Assembly: GCA_949825025.1 (NCBI GenBank)
Contig: OX463788.1
Location: 27,041,036 to 27,105,035 of the forward strand
Direction: 5' to 3'
DNA: 64,000 nucleotides
Source: Siphlonurus alternatus
Taxonomy: Eukaryota > Arthropoda > Insecta > Ephemeroptera > Siphlonuridae
Each line of letters opens with the position of its first letter. Position 1 is the first letter of the stretch. A model generated the notes under the pieces. It saw nothing but the letters and a program-made list of their open reading frames with translations. It was not told where the DNA came from and did no database searches. The position numbers and the translations under genes are program-made. Positions 12,866 through 26,100 of this stretch are shown piece by piece.

Positions 12866-13394
12866 ATAATAGGCTGGGTTTCTGCTCCAATTAAAAGGTA
12901 ATGACCAACAAAATGAAACCAATATTTTATGCGTATTGATTGAAATAATAAAAATTGAATATGAAAAAAAAAAAAAAAAAAGATTTTCGGGACAAAACTT
13001 TGGTCAGGTGGTTTAAAAAAAATAATAAAGTATATTTCTAAAAAGAGTGAAACACAGGGGTTTTAATAATGTAGTCTTAAATCCTGCAAATGTGTTGGTT
13101 TCAGAGGTAATATTCTTTCCCATATAATTCATATATTATATTTCATATATTGCATATAATTTGGGATGTCGTTCGTCATGGTCCAATTTTGGTATTATTA
13201 TTTTTTTTTGGGGGGGGGGAAGGGGGGTATACACCTATTTAACGATTAAAACTCATTCCAGCTTTTACAACACCACTTGCTAGTGTTACTCGCTTTTTTC
13301 AAGAATGAGTAGACCTTGTATTTCTTAATGTTTTAAATCCAGTTATAATATGCATCATAAACATTTCAAACACACATATATATATTATCTCAAT

Positions 13395-13592
13395 GGTGTT
13401 CCGTCAAAAACGACTAACTCATTTTATCGCGTCTTCTCAAAAACGACTAACTCGTTTTATCGCGAGCCGAGATGGTCGGTTTTGCACTATGGGTTTCCAG
13501 GTATAAAAAAAAATGTATACCTGGAAACCCATAGTGCAAAAGCGACCATCTCGGCTCGCGATAAAACGAGTTAGTCGTTTTTGACGGAACAC
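13395..13592. mobile_element. hairpin MITE family E, copy 1, abutting a TA microsatellite
   Basis: Near-perfect 198-bp palindrome with ends GGTGTTCCGTCAAAAACGAC and arms repeating AAAACGACTAACTCGTTTTA and GCGAGCCGAGATGGTCGGTT. The right end continues AATCGATATATATA into a long (TA)n tract. Confidence 0.83.
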
Positions 13593-13755
<163 letters not shown>

Positions 13756-14820
13756 TATCATATTGCTGTCATTATATTTTTACACTTTACCATAAAGTCA
13801 ACAATTTTGTTCAAATGTGCTGTAATGTTTCATTGTGAAGACACAGTAATGCTGTGCAATTACTTTTAATTATTTTAAAATAAATGTTTATTTTGTATAC
13901 TTCCAAGTCCACTGCATATTTTTTAAAATAATATTCTCAACAAATTAAGCAGGTATTTGTTCTAAAATACAAAAGGCTTAAGAGATATTACAGTACGTAG
14001 TCAATTAAAGGGAAATAAGTGCCAGAAGCACAACAAGACAATTACGCTTTCTATTGAAAGTCACAATACTTCTCTCTAAATATGCATGACCATAAAAAGT
14101 CAGTTGTCTTGTTTTGCCTTTTGACAGTCTCAAACATAAAGCTTGATAAGCCACAGTGTATCTTTCACAGACTCAATATTATAACTAATAAAGATGATTT
14201 GTTCTTAATAAAGAATGTTTCTCCATTCCTGGATTATAATTAATTACAATAAAGTGTACACATTAGCCACTTTAATGTTTAAAAGGAGAAAAAAATAAAA
14301 CATTTAATACAGTATATTGCAAAAATGAATGTTGAACAATAGCATTAATCCAGAAAAGACAAAACTTTTCCTTTCACTTCAATGGAGGGACTCTGTGACA
14401 TATTGGTTCTTTGTTGCAGGGGAATTAAATGAATACATGAATTTACACATGATCAATGCACTAAGCCAGTCTACAATACAGGGTATGAGTACAAGTACAA
14501 ACAGGACAGTTGGTGGACTGTTAAACTGTTATGCTGTCAGAAATTTTTAAAAATAATAATTATTATTTTTAATAATTAATAATAATAATAATAATATTTA
14601 ATAATAAATAATTATTAAAAATAATAATATAAAATGTAAATAAAGGGGGGGAAAAAATGAAATATATATGCAAACTTCTGCTCATTTCAAAAATTGAAAA
14701 TTTTCTTAAAAATAAATATTTTTAAATTATTATTTTATTGTTTTACCTTCTGCTACAGAAGAGTTGTATTCCACCAATGAAGCTGCTGTCAGTCACAATG
14801 TAACTCTTATGTTTTATTAT

Positions 14821-14842
14821 GTGTATATGCGTGTGTGTGTGT

Positions 14843-14878
<36 letters not shown>
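14821..14878 (+). repeat. (TG)n microsatellite
   Basis: TG repeats with TATATA at both ends, directly before the foldback element at 14876. Confidence 0.95.
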
Positions 14879-14882
<4 letters not shown>

Positions 14883-16145
14883 TGGCACCAAAAGACGAAT
14901 TTGGCCCAGGGCCGAAAAAATGCGCAGAACTAGATTGGAGCATCGCGGGATGCTCCAAACGCGAAATGAATTCGTTTCTCGGCTTTGGGTCAAACCACGA
15001 TTTAATCTGGTTAAATCGAAATGCTCCAAAGCCGATGGCGACTTTTACTTCGGCTTTGGAGCATTTTCATTTGACCAGAACTAGATTGGAGCATCGTGCG
15101 TGGTTTGACCCAAAGCCGAAATGAGATTTTATTTCGGGTTTGGAGCAAAATTTGACCCCATCTAGATCTGTGTATTTTGCAGAGTTCACGACGATACTTA
15201 TTTATATTCTTTGATTAGTTTGAGTACTTCACGTCAAAATAGAGTGCTTACCACATTACCTCAAGAGACGGATTATAAATGCGCAGCACAATATTTATTT
15301 AAAATTAGCTTTAAATTTTTTCTTAAAAAAAGTATGAGTAAAATTACAAGTGTCTAACTTCACTTGAAATTTTAAATTTCATGACATTCATTAATTAGTC
15401 ATTTTTTTAATAGTTCTTGAGAACCTTGGAACATTTTCACACCGAAAGAAAAATTATTTTATGAATAAATAAAATAAATAAATATTTACAAAATAATGTT
15501 CAGCTGCCACATGGGATGGTAAAGGTAGGTTGAAAGTAATTTCCCTAAATTTATCCTATTTTTCGCTCAAGCCTATGTTTTAACTCACTGGGATCAGCAT
15601 TTATTATAATACAAAAACATAATGGCAGTTTATTCAATTAGGCCCTAAGCATATTAATAAATTAAAAAAATTGTGGCTTTACTTTTTTTAGGCAAAAAAA
15701 TTAATAATAATTAATTAAGTACTTTTTAAACAAATATTGTGCTGCGCACTTATAATCCGTCCCTTGAGTAAATGTGGTAAGCAATATTTTGACGTGAAGT
15801 ACTCAAACTGATCAACGAATATAAATAAGTAACGTGAACTCTGCAAAATGCGCAGAACTAGATGTGGGCATATTTTGCTCCAAACCCGAAATAAAATCTC
15901 ATTTTGACTTTGGGTCAAACCACGATGCTCCAATCTAGTTCTGGTCACATCGAAATACTCCAAAGCCGATCTTCGGCTTTGGAGCATTTTCATTTGACCA
16001 GAACTAGAATGGAGCATCGTGGTTTGACCCAAAGTCGAAAAAAGGAATTCATTTCGGGTTTGGAGCATCTCGCGATGCTTCAATCTAGTTTTGCGCATTT
16101 TTTTCGGTCCTGGGCCGAATTCGGCTTTGGGTGCCAACATATATA
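14876..16145. mobile_element. 1.27-kb foldback element with a 415-bp centre
   Basis: Ends ATATATGTTGGCACCAAA and TTTGGGTGCCAACATATAT. Arms about 14876-15305 and 15720-16145 contain many units of GGAGCATCGCG, CTTTGGGTCAAACCACGATG and GAACTAGATTGGAGCATC, so the arms are made of shorter repeats that can pair in many ways. The centre is plain AT-rich DNA with no reading frame. Confidence 0.82.
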
Positions 16146-16162
16146 CACACCTACACACATCT

Positions 16163-16378
16163 CAAGGATTTTTTACTATGGATAGGTTAGCCCTATACCA
16201 ATGGCATTAGAGTTGCTGAGACAAAAAGCCATTGTATCATAGCCGCCAAATGCAACCTTCTGTATTGTTTTGGCTTCACATTGCTATGGTAAGATGGCCG
16301 ACAACCTATTTTTCCTCCTCATAAGCTTGCCTCACTGACGACAACGCCTCCACCCATCCATAGTATACAAGATCCTTA
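16163..16378. mobile_element. short TIR MITE family I, copy 1
   Basis: Ends CAAGGATTTTTTACTATGGA and CCATAGTATACAAGATCCTT. It shares inner motifs (GCCTCACTGACGACA, TTTTGGCTTCACA) with 54061-54307. Confidence 0.72.
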
Positions 16379-16699
16379 CTTAAAACACACACACACACAC
16401 ACGCACACACAAATTATTTGTAAGACTGGAGCTCTGCTTTGTAGGATTGCTATAATAACTTTACACTACCGGATCAGAATGAGGATAAAATGGTGAACCC
16501 CCCGAGACGTTGTAGTCATGTTACACAAAATCTTATTTTTATCACACAAAATATTCTTAAATTCTGTATATCTTCCATACTTAGCACCTAAAAATAGTAA
16601 TACTACTAACAGAGCATGCTTTGTTTGAATAAATTAATATGATATAAGGCTAATAATAATAATAATAATAGTAAAAAAATCACAATATTTAATCATTCT

Positions 16700-17065
16700 T
16701 CACGATAAGGATCAGAGACAGGTAGAGACCTCCGTGTCAAATTGCCAAAAAATTGACCAGCATCAGCAGAGCTTTGCAAGGCCTAAACGTGGCGCCCTTA
16801 GTTTAGCGCATCGGCATGGCCCGGACCGTGACTGCCGGTGAGCCAGCTTCACATGGTATGGGCGGCTGACTAGAGTTGCCTTGAAACTGCTTCTAGCCAT
16901 AGCGAGAGCCAGGCTGTACCATATGGAGCTGGCTGCATGGCATGGGGGGCCGTACCGACACACTAAACTAGCGGCACTACGCTCAGACACCGCAAAGCTC
17001 TGTTGATGCTGGTCAATTTTCTGGCCTCAAAACAAGGTCTATTATCGTCTCTGGTTAAGGATATT
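16700..17065. repeat. GC-richer palindrome of about 360 bp
   Basis: AAATTGACCAGCATCAGCAG with AGAGCTTTGC pairs with GCAAAGCTCTGTTGATGCTG, and CAGAGAC with GTCTCTG at the ends. The central 200 bp is GC-rich (GGCATGGCCCGGACC and CATGGCATGGGGGGCC). A 75-codon frame here is a by-product of the GC content. Element type unknown. Confidence 0.65.
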
Positions 17066-18900
17066 CAAAGAATTGTATTAATTTTCCTGTGCCCAAATAA
17101 AGACGTTGATGCACATAAACCCATAAACAACGTAAAAAAAATTAATACAACATAAAATAATAACCATAAGATGAGAGGAGATACACTGTGACTCTGACAA
17201 GGTTAGCTTACTAATTAATTGCTATGGTTTGCTGCCAAGTTTTCAAACACTGTTCCCTGCTGCTTAAGGTCGGGATACGTTGCCTGGTTCTCTTTAACAT
17301 CATCCTCAGTTACAAATCTGCAAGAGAGACAAAGTATATCATTAGAACCAATAAATCTTCATTTTCATTACTATTTCAAAATATATAGTCTTGAGTCTTT
17401 ATACTTTAAGCATTAGGAAGGTACAGTACCAACGAGGGATCTTTACATGCCAAATACTTGTGATTCTAAGTTGTTGCAGCTTGCAACATCACAACAATGT
17501 CCTGTGTGGTGAGCAAATGTGGTGAATTAAAATTTTCATGTTTTATTTGAATTTTGCGTCCAATTTTAGAGTATTAAGTGGTCTTTTTTATCCCCTTCTG
17601 TTTTTGGTCCAACGGATTTTAAAAAATTCCCAATACTTTTGAATTTTGCCTCGAATTTTGTGAAATCGTTTTGTTGCAAAGGAGGCCAGAATTATGCAAT
17701 TTTCATAAAATTTCTCAGGATCTGGAAAATGGAAGAGGATAATCCCAGCATTCGAGGATAACATTGAAATTGTAGATCATGGATATTTTACTTCTCGGAT
17801 TTTCACATTCTTAGAATTTTTCTATGATAGGTGGGGGTGCAATTAAAGGTCACTAATAACAAATACAATCTAACAGTATAGTTACATTTTCAACTTCAAC
17901 GTATTGAAGGTAATAATTTTGTTGGTAAAAAAATTAGCAAACTGGTAAAGATCCCTTCAATGCTTGTATCTTAGACAATGATTAGTACAGCGAAAAAAAG
18001 GGGGGGGGGTAATATACAAAGAAGACATTATTTGCTATTGATCATTATTTTGTTAACTTATTGCAATATTAATACAATAAAAAATATTGTTAACAAGCAA
18101 TGTTGTCTTTTTTTCCATTTTTTTCTTTATTAGGTGACTTCCCTGTATGTGCAATCTTTTAATATTTCATGCAATGGTGTATCCAGGATAACAACATCAA
18201 GGTGTAGGGGAGCGGGTTGACTAAAAGCACAAAAACAAAGGTTCTGAAGGGCAAGAATATCCCCGCCAGAGGTAATTGGGGGGGGGGGGGGGGGGGAAGA
18301 GGGGGGGGGGAGGTACACATAAGCAAAAAAAAAAAAACAGCTAACAAGTAAATCTTATTTGCCTATAATAATTATTATTATAGTTTTAGAAACAATTCAA
18401 TTCTTTACTTCATGATCAAAACATTGCACAATAAAGAAAAAATTACTGCATTTAAACTGAAATACTCCTCTATGAATTAAAAATTAACATGGCGATTGAG
18501 TGTGAACAGGTTGACTCTTGTATAAAATAGTAAAATATTAATGCTATAAAAACAAATCAACTTTTACTTCGTAAAAATTAACTTGTTCTCAAAACAAACA
18601 CAACATTTTAAACTAGTTTTGCAATTTTGAAACAGTCAATGCCAGACAAAAACAATTTGGAGTTGGAGCCAAGTTGTTTTGGAAAATACCCAAGGAAAAT
18701 TCATGAATAGGTGTTATGAAAAAAATATAGCGAAGTTCTAGGACTCAACCTTTAACCAAATTATGTTTAAAATTATTTAATTAAGAAACCAGTTTCCAGT
18801 GGAAAAATATAGAAAATAGTCTATCTCATAAGAGTTTTTCTTGGCTTTCTCGCAGGAAATTGGTTTTGTAATAAAATTATTTTAATTTAAACATACTGTA
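17066..18900. other. intergenic DNA without recognised genes
   Basis: AT-rich sequence with poly-G runs at 18001-18009 and 18279-18312. Nothing else recognised. Confidence 0.4.
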
Positions 18901-18904
18901 CATT

Positions 18905-19205
18905 ATATAAATATATATCCCATATCCCTTGTGGGGTAAGCCAGCAGCATTATTACCTCAGTTGTTGGCATCTGAGTTATTTTTTTTTTGCTTTTCAGTA
19001 AGATGTCATTTTAAGTAGCAAGGCTTACTAGACCTCACGTACCAAAGACATGATGCTAACGCCTTGCCCTGCCGACCAGCCTTTGGGATTAATTTAGCAG
19101 CTGACCCTCAGAGACAGTGTTATCATTATTTGAGCCAGTATTTCTGCTGCAGGGCCTCCAGGGCCAGGTCAGCGTTGCCCATGTTCACCACTAGGAGGTA
19201 ATACT
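18905..19205 (-). mobile_element. SINE-like or LINE 3' end (shared tail family)
   Basis: The minus strand ends GAGGTAATAATGCTGCTGGC then TTACCCC, as do 50640-50815 and, less well, 63015-63060 and the LINE at 57.6 kb. GTCTAGTAAGCCT and ACATCTTA are also shared with 50640-50815. Probably the 3' end of one LINE family and its short partners. Confidence 0.55.
19126..19203 (-). other. exon-like reading frame inside a repeat, 25 codons
   Basis: After ATTACAG the minus strand reads YYLLVVNMGNADLALEALQQ and then KYWLK and a stop. It looks like a terminal exon, but the sequence 5' to 3' beyond it is a repeat that recurs at 50640-50815. No partner exon was found. It may be a fragment of the C-terminus of a mobile-element protein or a captured exon. 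Confidence 0.25.
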
Positions 19206-19254
19206 GTAATGCTGTGCTACTGATTACACTTTTGAAAACTAAAAAATTTTTGGT

Positions 19255-19405
19255 TTATTAAGGGTAAGGTAACACCACCAATGTTAAATTTTCCACTCTC
19301 ATTTGTTCCTCCGAAAATATTTTAAAATATTCTCCTCTATGTCGTTCATTAGCTATTAAAATATCGTCAATACAAATACGATCTAGTTTCCGAGTTACGT
19401 GTATT
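19255..19405. mobile_element. family-A fragment, left half
   Basis: TTAAGGGTAAGGTAACACCA begins it, followed by TTCTCCTCTATG and ACAAATACGATCTAGTTTCC. The right half is missing. Confidence 0.65.
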
Positions 19406-20014
19406 GAAACTAAACCCATTTATTGAACAAGCATACACTGCATTTCAGTGACATTAGAAAAATTCTATAATCCAATCGTCCGATTTTTAAAAAAAACTAG
19501 AAACAAACTTAATGCACTAGGACAAACCTTCACAGCAAAAGAAAAAAGACAATTATGAGAGTGGGAGCGACGTAAATTGATAATAACTGCACGATTTTTG
19601 ACACTCGCACGTCTCACTCACCCCTTTTTGGTAGGCCATTAAACAGCTGGCGAATGAAACAGGCTGACTAATGAACCAAAACAACGCTTATAATCCACTC
19701 ACATAAAATAAAAACTTTCCAAAAATGTTTTATAGTAATGAAAAAAATTTTTAAGAAATAAAACAACCATAACAGTTATTATTTAACTCATTATTTATAA
19801 ATAAATTGAATATAAAACTGCCGTGACTTGCGTGGTATCTTTAGAGTGGGACAATTTGAATATTGATATAGAGGCGCTGCGATCGCGGCGCAACTCTGGC
19901 GTTCCCTTTCCCTCAAAGCAAGTCATAAAACATATATTTGTTTCGTACCACCTATTCACGGATGTAAAAAAAGTCATTATGTGAATAAAATGAAGTTTGA
20001 TATTTAAACGGTGG

Positions 20015-20145
20015 TCACTTGCTTTCAATGGTTGGCCTCTCGAGTGTAGGGGGTGGACCTCGCCGCATTTGGTGTGAGAAACCAGGTGGTGGTGCTGCTG
20101 TTGCTGCAGAGAGTGATGGGGCCATTACAGGCCAGCCAGATGCTG
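20015..20145 (-). CDS. CNOT4: CNOT4 coding exon 15: C-terminus and stop
   Basis: Encodes residues 948-990 and a TGA at 20017-20015. It contains APPPGFSHQMRRGPPP and ends PTIESK, which parallels the PPPGFQTAFRPP end of long vertebrate isoforms. The acceptor reads CCAGCAGCA, a NAGNAG tandem site, so use of the second AG would drop one Ala without changing the frame. Confidence 0.92.
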
Positions 20146-23100
20146 CTGGAAATTACATTAATTGGTGACAAATATGTTCATATTATGTTTTAAGAAAGAA
20201 ACAAATTAAGAACAAAATTTTGGTTGCTAATTGATTGCTAATTTTTATCCAGAACTAGTATAAAATGTTATGTTACCTATGTTATGGTTTGAGTGTGGGC
20301 TGTTCTGCTGGTACATGGGGACTGACAAAGGCTCCAGGGATTTGACCCATGGAAAGAGGCTTGAGCCAGAGTTGGAAGAAGGTGACAGTTCTCCACCAGA
20401 ACTAACAGACATGAGTGGTGTTGCTGCAACAATCGCAGGGTCCATGGCTGTCCAGTCATTCTGCCAATCTAGATAAAAACAGTGCAATAAGTATATAAAC
20501 AAAATTAAATTTTGATAAAAGGAAAGTTTAAATATATATATATATATATATATATGGTGTTCCGTCAAAAACGATTATCTCATTTTATCGCGTCCTCTCA
20601 AAAACGACTAACTCGTTTTATCGCGAGCCGAGATGGTCGGTTTTGCACAATGGGTTTCCAGGTATAAAAAAAATGTATACCATTGTGCAAAACCGACCAT
20701 GTCGGCTCGCGATAAAACGAGTTAGTCGTTTTTGAGAGGACGCGATAAAATGAGTTAGTCGTTTTTGACGGAACACCATCGATATATATACTGTATATAT
20801 ATCGTCGCCTCAGAATGCAAATCACGTAACTACAAAAAAAAAATTGATGGAATTTTGACCCTTATGTTCTAGTGAGATAAGGTTTTAAGTTGCATCAAAT
20901 TAAAGAAGTTTAAAAGGTTTTAAAAAGTTAAAGAGCGTCATGGATTATGTATGATATGTGGGGACTTAGTAAAATATTCTTAAAAATAGTGAAATCAGCA
21001 AAGTATCTATTTTTCACCTTAAGGTATAACCTGAGAATTTGTCTGTCAAGGTCAAGAGGCGTGGCTATAGTGGCAACACTGTTTGCATTGGAATGCGAAT
21101 AATTTTTTAGGAGGGGGTGGTGACATCAGTCCTTGAGAACGTTGCCACACTTCTCATCACATATAGGAAACGATCATCGCCACGGTTCAAAATATATGAA
21201 AACAATTCAGAAAAATAGTCTAAAAAATTAGGTTTTAGTAAAAAAAAAAGTAAAAGAATCTGTTGTATAGTTTTTTTGCAATGCTAATTAACAAATTTAA
21301 CATTGGAAGAATACAAAATTCTCATTTAAATAAATTAATTATAATTAAACCAACGGTTAAAAAATTCCGAAAAAATTCAGAGCTAATTTGACGATTGTTG
21401 TTAGTCCACCAAATTAATTTGAAGAAAATCTGTTGTAGCGAATTTTTCGTCCAAATTTCTCAGGTTAAGCCTTAAAAATAAGTATCTTCGAAACAATATA
21501 AATTGTTGTGTTTTCACTTCATCAGGCTAACATTAACAATAGACTAACAATAGGCTTTGAATTCAGAGTTTCCCGTAACAACAGTGTTAGCAAATACAGT
21601 AAAAAACTTGTTATTACGTAACTTGTTATGAGGTAAAAACTTGATATTGACTAACGGAGTAAAGGTCCCGTAAAAATTAATTAGTATTGCAGGTATAGGA
21701 AAAACTTGATATAAGGTATACTCGATATAAGGTAAACCCAATTTCCTGGGTCCCTTTACTTTACGTAATAACAAGTTTTTACTGTAGTTTTTCTCTCACC
21801 TTTGTGTGCTGTTCTGGGAGGAGGCTGCCTGTGGTGAGAAGGACCACCATTGCTGTGGGAGTATGAAGGGGATGAGCCAGTGCCCAAGTTGGGAAGGATA
21901 GCATGCCAGTCAGCCAGGCTGAATGAGCTGCCTTCTTTGCTCTCTTTTGCACCAGGCACCCTTATCTGACTTAAAACATGGCTACTATGTTGCTGCTGTT
22001 GTTGTATTTGTTGCTGTTGATGTTGCTGTTGAAGGTTCATAAAAGGCAGGATCTTGCTAGCTGTAATGGATAAGAGAATAATTATAATTTATTATAATAA
22101 TAAATAGAATAATTTTGAGGCATTCTGCGTTATGCCAGTATTTAATTACTTCACTAGTTTGTGATAATTCTGAAAGATTATTCATTGGCATACATATTTA
22201 CTGAAACTTTACAATTCAGAATTTTTATCAGTGGAGGTTTTCTCATCAATAATTCTGCTTTTTTCGACAAAAATGAATAAGCTATAATTTCAATTTACCA
22301 ATTTACAAAATAAAATTTCTTATAATAATTTCTAATAAGTAATAGTAATAAAATAGTTTGGTTGGTTTGGTTACCAATGGCGGAACTTGTTTTTCAACAT
22401 TGTTCACAGTGCTCTCTGGGGATCCTAATACCCAGTCTACACGCCAGACAATTAAGTACCGTTTCTTAGCAGGGCACGTATGTTGTTTGCACAACATTCC
22501 GCGGTCTTAATCACCCCAGCGGAGTATAGACAGCCGTATTAAGCTGCCTTCCTCCTACCAACTCTTTCATCTAGTAGCCAGTCACACCCATTCCAAGTCG
22601 CGAAAAGTCAGCCGTATTCGGGATTTGAACCGGGGACCTCTCAGACGAGAGCCAAGTGTACTAACCACTACACCAAAGAGAAGGTCAAAATAGTATTATA
22701 CTATTAAAATAGTAATAGTAATAGTATTAATAGTATTAATAGTAATAGTATTAATAGTAATAGTAATGAATGTATTTACTGTAGGTACGTAAGTGGGTAT
22801 GTGGCAATGTTTTGTGCATAGCATTTAGACAGCTGGCTCAAGAAGATAATAGTCCAGGAAAATTGTGAAAATAGGTGGAAAAAATTAGTTACCAGCTGAA
22901 ACTTTGTACACAGGTAACTGACACCTATATAAACCCACTGTAAAAAGTCCCCTCGATTTTTCCCGGGACGATCGCCGGAATCCGGGTTTGTCCCGGAGAA
23001 ATGAAGGGTTTCAAAAAATTTTTTTTCTCAAAAACTTTCCAACAGATTTTAATAAATAAGATGTCAAATTGAAGCTGACATAACACAGGATACGGAAAAA

Positions 23101-26100
23101 AATATTTTGGGTATAAAAAATTATTCTAACCTAGCAAAGAACAATAAATAATTAAATTATGCATAAATTATGTACTTTTAATTAGAGATTGCACTGAAAG
23201 TATTACACATATCGATTTTGAGTTTATTTTCAATCATTTGCACAATTATACCAAGAATTTATTACTTCTTACACGAAGAGTCTATCTTCAATAACAAATA
23301 AGTTACAAGCGATATTGTAAAAGAAAGCGGGTGAAGTTTTAGAGGGAGAGACGGGACGGCGGCTATATAAGCGTGCGAAACACATTGAAAAGCCTCGTTG
23401 TAGCGGCTGTTTTGATGCAACAAAGGAACAAATAGTGATTATATTTGTATACGGTCACATTCTTAAAAATATTATTTGCATTTTATTACCCGTAATATTT
23501 TCAGTTTTCACCTTCATTTATTGTAACCCATAAAAATAATATTCTGTGGGTAAGTTTGTGGGTTAATGTTTAATAAATATCATGCTTACATGCCAATATC
23601 ACATGTATAATTTTTAAAGTTGATCTGCAGTTTTTGTGTTTTATAATTGCAAAGCATGTTAGCATAATATACCTATGTGATATAAGTATATAATATATAA
23701 TTTAATGTTAACTGCAGTTGATGTAAGATGTACAGTACTGTATCAATAATGTCATGCACACATATATGATAATTGAAATAAAATTGAGGATGATAATATT
23801 AAAGTAATTTATTTCTTTCAAATTAGAAATTCATGTAGTAATTTTATTGTGGTCACGTTAAACGCTATCATAATCATATAAGTTGACTATAAATACATAT
23901 ATTTGTCATATAAGGGTGATTTGCAGCATTCAACTCCTCGGCAGGTATAGTAGCGCACATTGGATTATAGTGGGGTGACCATGATGCACATACATATTTG
24001 TTGGATATTATATGCATTACATTTTGTAGCCTCAACTTATCAAATGGATTCGAGAGAGCCCACTAAGGGACTGTGTTCTATATTTTAGTTACTCCTTGTA
24101 TTGCATATTCCCAATCTGTTGGTGTGATATTAATGAGATACCAAATAATCCAGGCTTGTACTTATAATGTATGGTACACGTGGTGGTAGAAATATAATTA
24201 CTGACGCAAAAGGCTAAAGAGAAGACATGCAGCTCATGGCGATAACTGAAGTGACTGAGGGAACCATGGAAAACCTTAGTCAGGATGGATACCTTTACTT
24301 GTTTTTCTTTTTATTAAGAAAAACTGAAATGTGCAAATTCTAGGGAAACTCACACAAGTGTACAAGTGTATCATCAATATCATCATATATATTGGAATGT
24401 TAGATGAATGATGAAGAGAGCAATGAAATTGTTTCTTAAAACGGTTATTTATCCAACTACATTTAATTATGTGTACTTTTGCTTTTGCAAATATTGTTGT
24501 TATTAATGAAAAGAAAAAATTAAAGGTTTCCATCCTGACTAAGGTTTTCCATGGTTCCCTCAGTCACTTCAGTAATCGCCATGAGCTGCATGTCTTCTCT
24601 TTAGCCTTTTGCATCAGTAATTATATTTCTACCACCACGTGTACCATACATTATAAGTACACGCCTGGATTATTTGGTATCTCATTAATATCACACCAAC
24701 AGATTGGGAATATGCAATACAAGGAGTAACTAAAATATAGAACACAGTCCCTTAGTGGGCTCTCTCGAATCCATTTGATAAGTTGAGGCTACAAAATGTA
24801 ATGCATATAATATCCAACAAATATGTATGTGAATCATGGTCACCCCACTATAATCCAATGTGCGCTACTATACCTGCCGAGGAGTTGAATGCTGCAAATC
24901 ACCCTTATATGACAAATATATGTATTAGTCAATTAACTTATATGATTATGATAGCGTTTAACGTGACCACAATAAAATTACTACATGAATTTCTAATTTG
25001 AAAGAAATAAACATTGAGCTCTATACAAGGCTAGAGGGATAATGCCCTATACTTCTCAATGTTAAACTGTGCGCACGGTCCGGCGGGAGGAAGTGGGTGG
25101 GAGATTGCGCTTTCGTCACACATTCCAACGTATTCTCCTCAGAATTGCCAACTGCAGTGTAACTTTTAATATTTATTTTATAAGGAAACTTTCTTAGGTT
25201 GGTCAACCAGGCATTCGATAGCACCGACCACCACCCACTTTCCTCCCAGACGCCGTGCGCGCCTAAAACAGCTGATTAGCCCTCTAGCCTTGTATAGAGC
25301 TCAATGGAAATAAATTACTTTAATATTATCATCCTCAATTTTATTTCAATTATCATATATGTGTGCATGATATTATTGATACAGTACTGTACATCTTACA
25401 TCAACTGCAGTTAACATTAAATTATATATTATATACTTATATCACATAGGTATATTATGCTAATATGCTTTGCAATTATAAAACACAAAAACTGCAGATC
25501 AACTTTAAAAATTATACATGTGATATTGGCATGTAAGCATGATATTTATTAAACATTAACCCACAAACTTACCCACAGAATATTATTTTTATGGGTTACA
25601 ATAAATGAAGGTGAAAACTGAAAATATTACGGGTAATAAAATGCAAATAATATTTTTAAGAATGTGACCGTATACAGATATAATCACTATTTGTTCCTTT
25701 TTGTTGCATCAAAACAGCCGCTACAACGAGGCTTTTCAATGTGTGTTTCGCACGTTTATATAGCCGCCGTCCCGTCTCTCCCTCTAAAGCTTCACCCGCT
25801 TTCTTTTACAATATCGTATGTAACTTATTTGTTATTGAAGATAGACTCTTCGTGTAAGAAGTAATAAATTCTTGGTATAATTGTGCAAATGATTGAAAAT
25901 AAACTCAAAATCGATATGTGTAATACTTTCAGTGCAATCTCTAATTAAAAGTACATAATTTATGCATAATTTAATTATTTATTGTTTTTTGCTAGGTTAG
26001 ATTAATTTTTTATACCCAAAATAATTTTTTTCGTATCCTGTGCTATGTCAGCTTCAATTTGACATCTTATTTATTAAAATCTGTTGGATAGTTTTCGAGA

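Noticed and set aside
16763..16990. 75-codon Ala/Arg/Ser-rich frame
   Set aside because: Falls in the GC-rich centre of a palindrome; no family features.
20270..20476. Plus-strand frame of 68 codons
   Set aside because: Antisense shadow of CNOT4 exon 14.
22600..22683. A tRNA gene on the minus strand
   Set aside because: Boxes A and B are good, but the acceptor stem does not pair and a SINE body and tail follow, so it is a SINE head.
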